The position numbers were made by a program, and so were the translations under genes. The notes beneath the pieces were generated by a model. It worked only from the letters and a program-made list of their open reading frames with translations. It made no database searches and was not told where the DNA came from. 12,571 nt of DNA from an uncultured bacterium (GTDB lineage: Bacteria; Patescibacteriota; Dojkabacteria; SC72): positions 1-12,571 of the forward strand of contig CALLXA010000122.1 in NCBI GenBank assembly GCA_938015795.1. Reading direction: 5' to 3'. This document shows positions 7,282 through 12,571 of the stretch, one piece after another (position 1 is the stretch's first letter; each line of letters opens with the position of its first letter).

Positions 7282-8514
7282 TTATTCTTTTATACTTATT
7301 TCTTCTTCAATTGCACTGTCTACAGCATCAGCTAAATCTTCTTTTGAAATTTCTACTGACTCTTCTTTAACTACAGTGTTCTTTTTACCAGCTTCTTTTA
7401 AGCTCAATCCCAAGTGTCTCTCTGTTGAGGAGATAGAAAGTATCTTAACATCTACCTTCTGTCCTACTTCGACAATATCTTCAGGATTTTTTACTAACTT
7501 ATCTGAAAGCTCAGAGATATGAATAAGTCCATTTAGACCTTTTTCAATTCTTACAAATGCACCATAAGGTACAACTTTTTGAATTTCACCTTTAACAACA
7601 TCTCCAACTTTAAATTGAGCAATAGCTTCTGACCAAGGGTCATTTTGCAATCTCTTAACACTGTAAGCTACTCTCTTACCACCATCAGATATTCCAATGA
7701 CCATAACATCAACTTCATTGCCTACTGCATATATATTTCCAATGTCCTCAACCTTATCCCATGATAACTCTGACAAGTGTACAAGCCCTTCCAAACCTTG
7801 AGCATTAACAAAGATACCAAATGGTGTAATACCACTTACTGTACCTTTCAAAACATCTCCCTCTTTTATCTTGTTTAATGTTTTCTCTCTTTGTTCTAAG
7901 TCTCTTGCTTGTGTAACCATCTTCTCAGAAAGAATAATCTTGTTCTTCTCTCTATCTAATTCAATGATCTTAGTTCTAATTTTTTCTCCAACCAAAGAGT
8001 TTAATCTCTTTTGTACTCTAGATGAGATATCTTTTCCAACTTGTCTTACTCCATTTAGATATACTCTTGATGCATCTAATTGAGATGTAGGAATAAAGCC
8101 TCTAATGTCTTTATTAATTTCAACTATCAAACCACCATTATTAGATTCAATTACAACTGTTTCTACAACACTATTATCTTTTCTAGCTTTTTCTAAAGCA
8201 ATCCAAGCACTAGCCTGTTGAGTTCTTCTAATTGACAATACTAGTTGTCCTTTATCATCTTCTGGTTTAACAACATATACCAATGTTGTATCACCTGGTC
8301 TTAATTCTCTCCAATCAACATTCTCACTTCTTAATTCTCTTCCAGCAACAATACCCTCTGATTTATATCCAACATCAACTACAATGTAGCCGTTTTGAGC
8401 ATCAACGATTGTACCTTCGACAATATCGCCTTTGTTTAATTTCTTAATTTGAGATGAATTTTCAGATAGGTATTTATCTATCTGTGAATACAATGTTTGT
8501 GTGTTTTTTTCCAT
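7282..8514 (-). CDS. rpsA: 30S ribosomal protein S1, four-domain form
   Basis: This 410-aa protein helps the small ribosomal subunit bind and unwind mRNA. Four S1 RNA-binding domains are visible: about 28-96, 113-197, 217-287 (GTVSGITPFGIFV, GLVHLSEL) and 302-373 (GEIQKVVPYGAFV, GLIHISEL). An acidic tail of about 30 residues follows. E. coli S1 has six domains; four-domain versions are common in other phyla. Domain 2 is the most diverged, with an insertion at about 148-172, as is usual for S1. The start is ATG with GGGAG 6 nt upstream, the only well-placed Shine-Dalgarno in the window. It has a good promoter and a foldable leader. Other S1-domain proteins are less likely given the length and domain order. 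Confidence 0.92.
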   Translation of the reverse strand: MEKNTQTLYSQIDKYLSENSSQIKKLNKGDIVEGTIVDAQNGYIVVDVGYKSEGIVAGRELRSENVDWRELRPGDTTLVYVVKPEDDKGQLVLSIRRTQQASAWIALEKARKDNSVVETVVIESNNGGLIVEINKDIRGFIPTSQLDASRVYLNGVRQVGKDISSRVQKRLNSLVGEKIRTKIIELDREKNKIILSEKMVTQARDLEQREKTLNKIKEGDVLKGTVSGITPFGIFVNAQGLEGLVHLSELSWDKVEDIGNIYAVGNEVDVMVIGISDGGKRVAYSVKRLQNDPWSEAIAQFKVGDVVKGEIQKVVPYGAFVRIEKGLNGLIHISELSDKLVKNPEDIVEVGQKVDVKILSISSTERHLGLSLKEAGKKNTVVKEESVEISKEDLADAVDSAIEEEISIKE

Positions 8515-8522
8515 AGGATTCT

Positions 8523-8588
8523 CCCATTGGTGATGTATTATCTGCAGCTGATATATACATACTAATAATTTAATAGTACTGCAATGGG
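8523..8588 (-). promoter_or_regulatory. rpsA leader with long-range pairing over the ribosome binding site
   Basis: In the rpsA 5' leader CCCATTG (8582-8588) is a perfect inverted match to CAATGGG (8523-8529), whose GGG is the start of the GGGAG Shine-Dalgarno. A TACTA/TAGTA hairpin sits between them. If the transcript includes the upstream arm, the fold would hide the ribosome binding site, as in autogenous control of ribosomal proteins. The predicted start near 8582-8585 may remove part of that arm, so this is tentative. Confidence 0.35.
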
Positions 8589-8589
8589 T

Positions 8590-8618
8590 ATTATAACAAA
8601 GATATTACTAATTCTCAA
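8590..8618 (-). promoter_or_regulatory. rpsA promoter
   Basis: The minus strand has TTGAGA (8613-8618), a 17-nt spacer and TATAAT (8590-8595). The -35 overlaps the TGA stop of the upstream gene. Transcription would start near 8582-8585, giving a leader of about 70 nt for rpsA and probably reading on into clpC and radA. Confidence 0.65.
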
Positions 8619-9343
8619 TAACGCATAGGTTTGTTTGCTTTCTTTATATCTTTAATTCTGCCTTTCAATACTTGAATTATCCTCTTTACATCAAGACCTT
8701 GAACAACAACTGGTTGTTCTGTGACAAAATGGCCTTTGGAATCTCTTAACGAAAGCTGTACACTACCATTCAAGCACAAAGCTAATCTAAAACCTACACT
8801 ATCTTTTAATCCAAACAATATTTCTTCAATTCTTGTATTTTCAATATTAGATAATTCTTGTTTAGTACCCTGCAATGCATCAAACGAACCGTATCTTTTA
8901 TCTGGATCAACTTGACGAAACTCCTCGTGCCTATCAAGAAAAGCAGTCCCTCGAGACAACCTTTTATCAAGAATCTCTTCCCTCCTATCTTCTAATCCAG
9001 CAATCTCATTATCAGATATATTTATCAAACGAAGCTGAAATTCTTTACTTTCACTTCCTCTCCTTTCAATAAAGTATGACTTATCCCAACCAATACGAGC
9101 ATTATGAGCACCGAACTGAATTCCTCCCTTCTCAGATTTAATTGATAACCCTTGAGGAGCACTATACACATCAGCAAAACAAGAAAACAGTCTTTCAAAT
9201 TCTTGTATTTGCTCTCTCTGAAAAGACTCATCTGGTGAAGCTTGATTTCTTAACAAACCAAAAACACAATCTCTAATTACCCTAACCTCATCAGCTTCAA
9301 CAGCTTCAGGTTTCGAATCTAAGCTCATTAATTCTTCTGACAT
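8615..9343 (-). CDS. Hypothetical protein, 242 aa, no recognised family
   Basis: I do not recognise this protein. It is soluble and highly charged, with no signal peptide or membrane segment. The N-terminal ~20 residues are acidic. Residues 20-60 look helical, 64-110 contain short strands (GLSIKS, GIQFGAHNARIGW, FQLRLINIS), and 111-180 are strongly charged and probably helical. Residues 183-218 are again strand-like (GFRLALCLNGSVQLSLR), followed by a basic helix to the C-terminus. The alternating pattern could be a two-part alpha/beta fold. The start is ATG, 26 nt after nth and without a Shine-Dalgarno, so it is probably the last gene of the kinase-nth operon. It ends in TGA, which overlaps the -35 of the rpsA promoter. 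Length, complete frame and operon position support it as a real gene. Confidence 0.75.
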   Translation of the reverse strand: MSEELMSLDSKPEAVEADEVRVIRDCVFGLLRNQASPDESFQREQIQEFERLFSCFADVYSAPQGLSIKSEKGGIQFGAHNARIGWDKSYFIERRGSESKEFQLRLINISDNEIAGLEDRREEILDKRLSRGTAFLDRHEEFRQVDPDKRYGSFDALQGTKQELSNIENTRIEEILFGLKDSVGFRLALCLNGSVQLSLRDSKGHFVTEQPVVVQGLDVKRIIQVLKGRIKDIKKANKPMRY

Positions 9344-9369
9344 TATTTTTAAACTAAATTTAATAAAAA

Positions 9370-9999
9370 TTATCTTAAAACAAGATACTCCTTCATTACA
9401 ACTTTTTCCATATCCGGTTTCTTAGCCTTTAGAATATATCTACCATACAATACAAAATACCTATTAACTAAATACCAATCTTCTTTTTCAAACAATTTTT
9501 CTAAATCCTTTGCTATCTTAGTAGGATCATCTTCTTTAGACAATCCATACAATTGAGAAACTCTTTTAACATGAGTATCAACAGCAATCCCTTGATTGGA
9601 ATGATATAAATCATTTAGAAAAACATTAGCCGTCTTATATCCTACTCCTGATAACTTCTGTAATTCACCAATATACCTCGGAGGCTCACCATTATATTCT
9701 TTCAAAAGAATATTTGCAGTATTAATTATATTTCTAGCCTTTGTTTTGTAATAGTTAATACCTTTAATAATATTCTCAACTTCATTAATATCTGCCTTAG
9801 ATAATTCTAAAGGTGTTGGATATTTATCAAATAATTCAACAGTTACTCTATTCACTTGTTTATCCGTTGTTTGTGCAGAAAGAATAATACAAATTAAAAA
9901 TTGAAATGGCGTATCCCAATTTTCAAGCTCAGTTTGAGCATTAGGAAACAATTCCTCGATCTCTTCTAGCAATCTTTTTGCTAAATCCTTTTTATTCAA
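9370..9999 (-). CDS. nth: Endonuclease III (DNA glycosylase/AP lyase) without the iron-sulphur cluster
   Basis: This is a 209-aa base-excision repair enzyme that removes oxidised pyrimidines and cuts at the abasic site. The helix-hairpin-helix LSGVGYKTANVFL (116-128) holds the catalytic lysine K122, and D141 in VDTHVKR is the catalytic aspartate. SAQTTD (41-46) is also typical. E. coli Nth ends with four cysteines (C-X6-C-X2-C-X5-C) that hold a 4Fe-4S cluster. Here the matching tail, GRYILKAKKPDMEKVV onward, has none, and the only cysteine in the protein is C37. Length is otherwise normal, so this is a cluster-less variant, not a truncation. The TTG start gives an N-terminus matching family length. 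The gene overlaps the end of the upstream kinase-like gene by 8 nt, which suggests translational coupling. Confidence 0.92.
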   Translation of the reverse strand: MNKKDLAKRLLEEIEELFPNAQTELENWDTPFQFLICIILSAQTTDKQVNRVTVELFDKYPTPLELSKADINEVENIIKGINYYKTKARNIINTANILLKEYNGEPPRYIGELQKLSGVGYKTANVFLNDLYHSNQGIAVDTHVKRVSQLYGLSKEDDPTKIAKDLEKLFEKEDWYLVNRYFVLYGRYILKAKKPDMEKVVMKEYLVLR

Positions 10000-11008
10000 G
10001 ACTCTTTTTTAATAACTTAACATATTTATCACCTAAAAATTTTTCAATAATATCTAAACAAAAAATATTTTTCTCTAAAATCTCTTTAAAAGCATTTTTA
10101 ATTCCCTCATTTGACCATATGATAAAATCCATACTTTGAATTGTATCCTCAACTACTGTAATAGAATTTTCATACAGCGTTGTTTTATCATTTTTTTCTA
10201 AAGATTCTCTTAAAGCCAACATATGCTCTTTAGAAACAGAGGTATTTACATACAAAGCCCTTACAGCCTCTGTAAGCTCTAGAATTTCAACATCAGGCTC
10301 ATCACACTTCATTTTCTCTATCTCTGGATATCTTGAATATACAAAATTTAAAATATCTTTAGAGATATCTTCTCTCTCTCTCCATTGATTATCTACTTTG
10401 GTAGGAATTTTACACCAACCCTTTCCCACTTTTTTAGAATATATAGAGTAAAGCTGTCCACAAAACTCTTGAACACTACTCATCTCATATTGATCATCAC
10501 CATTCGATCTGTTTCCTATCCATTTATCAGAAGAATCATAAAGTTCAAGAATACAATTTCTTAAATTTAAATTATCTATGAAAAATTTCTCAGAATTCAA
10601 ACCAATATCAATATATCTTTCAACTTCACTTTCTTTTATTTTATCTGACCCTTTTATACCATACGCAATAGTCAATGCATTGCTATATGGACTTCTATCA
10701 AAAATTAAAAGTCTATTTTTATATTTCTCATCAAGTAACGAATTCATAACTTCTAACCTATTCAAAGCATATATAGCCATTCTTGATTCAAATTCATCTT
10801 TTGGATTAATGTTTTTCTCTTTTACTAAATCTTCAATACCCTCTTTCAGCATTTTTCGAATAGATGCACCAATTGGCATAGAATACATCGGAAAAGAAAT
10901 CATTGTTATCGGAATATTTTTTCTTAAAATCTTAATCATGTTTTGAGAAGCATCTGCTTTCCCAACTTGATCCCCACCCTCAATCACGATTGACCTATAA
11001 TTTTTCAT
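9992..11008 (-). CDS. Thymidylate kinase-like P-loop protein with C-terminal extension
   Basis: Residues 1 to about 215 resemble dTMP kinase, which phosphorylates dTMP to dTDP. The start IVIEGGDQVGKADASQ matches the kinase P-loop region (VIEGGDGSGKTT in typical members). DRSPYSNALTIAYG (104-117) matches the DR motif that contacts dTMP, and NRSNGDDQYE (166-175) sits where the lid and its DRxE-like sequence belong. The P-loop has GKA (16-18) where GKT or GKS is normal, so the Mg-binding hydroxyl is missing at that position. The protein has 338 aa against about 210 for the family. The last ~120 residues are mostly helical and charged, and I do not recognise them. It heads the operon with nth, using an ATG start, no Shine-Dalgarno and an extended -10 promoter about 40 nt upstream. 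It may be the cell's dTMP kinase or a relative with another nucleotide substrate. Confidence 0.75.
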   Translation of the reverse strand: MKNYRSIVIEGGDQVGKADASQNMIKILRKNIPITMISFPMYSMPIGASIRKMLKEGIEDLVKEKNINPKDEFESRMAIYALNRLEVMNSLLDEKYKNRLLIFDRSPYSNALTIAYGIKGSDKIKESEVERYIDIGLNSEKFFIDNLNLRNCILELYDSSDKWIGNRSNGDDQYEMSSVQEFCGQLYSIYSKKVGKGWCKIPTKVDNQWREREDISKDILNFVYSRYPEIEKMKCDEPDVEILELTEAVRALYVNTSVSKEHMLALRESLEKNDKTTLYENSITVVEDTIQSMDFIIWSNEGIKNAFKEILEKNIFCLDIIEKFLGDKYVKLLKKSLE

Positions 11009-11047
11009 TGCTAGAATTTTGTATTTTGTGATAATTTAGACTTTTTA

Positions 11048-11056
11048 ATTATATCA
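11048..11056 (-). promoter_or_regulatory. Extended -10 promoter for the kinase-nth operon
   Basis: The minus strand reads TGATATAAT, which is a perfect -10 with the TGn extension. No good -35 is present 16-18 nt upstream, which extended -10 promoters can do without. The start would be near 11041, giving a leader of about 33 nt. Confidence 0.5.
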
Positions 11057-11235
11057 TCACTCCTCTAACCCCGCTTTTGTTCACAAATTTCAAACACACA
11101 AACATTGACAAACCACGATTTTGGAAAGAACTGATTTGTCGATCATTTAGAAAAATAAATGAGTAGAATTTTGATGAATTTTTTCTTAAAACAAAATGCT
11201 ATTGTTACGTTTACAAAGACACAAAGCCCCCCGTC

Positions 11236-11258
11236 ATTTAAAATCGGCAATTTTAAAT
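11236..11258. repeat. Perfect 9-bp inverted repeat ATTTAAAAT-CGGCA-ATTTTAAAT
   Basis: The arms at 11236-11244 and 11250-11258 are perfect inverted copies with a 5-nt loop. It lies in the gene-free stretch 11057-11372 between the kinase operon and the rRNA terminator, where I see no ORF or known RNA. It could be an operator or a hairpin. GC-rich patches (GCCCCCC just to its left on the plus strand, GCGGGCCG near 11304) flank it. Confidence 0.5.
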
Positions 11259-11312
11259 AACAAAGAATCTGAATCTCATATCTTTTCGAAACTGCAAACA
11301 CATGCGGGCCGA

Positions 11313-11337
11313 ATCCCTGTAGTATATTCTACGGGAT
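11313..11337. repeat. Bulged inverted repeat ATCCC-T-GTAG / CTAC-GGGAT
   Basis: Nine base pairs with one bulged T surround a 6-nt AT loop. It sits 35 nt beyond the rRNA terminator. No U-tract follows on either strand, so a terminator is unlikely, and the role is unknown. Confidence 0.4.
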
Positions 11338-11372
11338 ATTTCTGATAGCTTATTTGTTACATCTTAATAAAC

Positions 11373-11398
11373 AAAAAACCCACTCTTTCGAGTGGGTT
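11373..11398 (-). terminator. rRNA operon intrinsic terminator
   Basis: On the minus strand AACCCACTC-GAAA-GAGTGGGTT forms a perfect 9-bp stem with a GNRA loop, followed by a run of Ts. It lies about 17 nt after the 3' end of 5S rRNA, the expected place for the end of the rRNA transcript. Confidence 0.9.
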
Positions 11399-11414
11399 GT
11401 AATCTTCAGAATAA

Positions 11415-11531
11415 TCCTGGCAATGACCTATCTTCCCAAAACCAAAGGTTTAAGTATTTTCGGCGCTAGAACGTTTTACTTCTGAGTTCGGGATGGAATC
11501 AGGTAGTTCCGTTCTGCTACAATCGCCAGGC
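11415..11531 (-). rRNA. rrf: 5S ribosomal RNA
   Basis: The minus strand starts CCTGGCGATTG and ends ATTGCCAGG, which pair to form helix I. Between them are the conserved loop sequences GGAACTACCTGATTCC and CATCCCGAACTCAGAAGT. Length is about 117 nt. The ends are set from the terminal helix and may be off by one or two bases. Confidence 0.95.
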
Positions 11532-11567
11532 AAGAGAATTCTTAATATAAAATACTCTTGCCTGACG
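11524..11567 (-). other. Spacer stem that includes the 5' end of 5S rRNA
   Basis: On the minus strand CGTCAGGCAAGAG (11555-11567) pairs with CTCTTGCCTGGCG (11524-11536) over 13 bp with one G-U, around an 18-nt AT-rich loop. The downstream arm contains the first ~8 nt of mature 5S, the same bases that form 5S helix I. The two pairings exclude each other, so this may be a precursor fold or processing site. The rest of the ~143-nt 23S-5S spacer holds only the palindrome TTGTATACAA (11623-11632) and no tRNA. Confidence 0.6.
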
Positions 11568-11674
11568 GTCTTTAAAGTTCAAAGAACTAAAAAGACATCA
11601 GGACTTAAATTCTAAAGAGCGATTGTATACAACGAATTGTACACAGAAAACCGAATAGAACAAACAATTGCAAA

Positions 11675-12571
<897 letters not shown>

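Noticed and set aside
142..11008. Reassigned genetic code (TGA as Gly) as in some candidate phyla
   Set aside because: Conserved proteins are full length without in-frame TGA, and the 242-aa gene ends in TGA just before a promoter.

Overview
The window is a compact, AT-rich bacterial chromosome segment in which every supported gene lies on the minus strand. Read in the direction of transcription, from the right edge to the left, the order is: the 3' part of a 23S rRNA, 5S rRNA and an rRNA terminator; a gene-free stretch; a thymidylate-kinase-like gene overlapping an endonuclease III gene; an unrecognised gene; ribosomal protein S1 (rpsA); clpC; radA; a second gene-poor stretch; rho; a LysM/M23 cell-wall hydrolase; tRNA-Ala; and a truncated tRNA, probably tRNA-Ile. 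Several genes are lineage-variant versions of housekeeping families: a short four-domain S1, an endonuclease III without its iron-sulphur cysteines, a thymidylate-kinase-like protein with GKA in its P-loop, and a single-pass LysM/M23 envelope protein. Most genes have no Shine-Dalgarno sequence. Together these suggest a reduced-genome lineage such as Candidate Phyla Radiation (Patescibacteria). That placement is an inference. Stop codons include TGA (the unrecognised gene) and the long reading frames have no internal TGA, so the standard bacterial code applies.

Right side (about 11.0-12.57 kb). The rRNA unit ends in a clean hairpin-plus-U-tract terminator. The 23S part covers most of domain V and all of domain VI. 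It differs from E. coli at recognisable functional positions: the sarcin-ricin tetraloop reads GAAA rather than GAGA, and 2057/2611 is A/U rather than G/C. A 13-bp stem can form between the 23S-5S spacer and the mature 5' end of 5S.

Middle (about 3.4-11.0 kb). The kinase-like gene and nth overlap by 8 nt and form a small operon with the unrecognised gene. rpsA has its own promoter (TTGAGA-17-TATAAT) and a leader whose ends can pair up against its ribosome binding site. clpC and radA follow with short gaps (31 and 11 nt).

Gap between radA and rho (2827-3396). This is the least explained part of the window. It contains a near-perfect promoter (TTGACA-18-TATAAT), about 245 nt of stem-loop-rich sequence with no convincing ORF, an intrinsic terminator, and then a separate promoter for rho (TTGACT-17-TATACT). 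That is the layout of an independent small-RNA gene. I could not match it to RNase P RNA, tmRNA, SRP RNA or a known 6S RNA. Two TGTGGATA (DnaA-box-like) copies flank its promoter, and a GC-rich inverted repeat lies just upstream.

Functionally the segment joins translation (rRNA, tRNA, S1), transcription termination (Rho), recombination and base-excision repair (RadA, Nth), protein quality control (ClpC), nucleotide metabolism (kinase-like gene) and cell-wall remodelling (M23). I saw no mobile elements, CRISPR arrays or phage genes.
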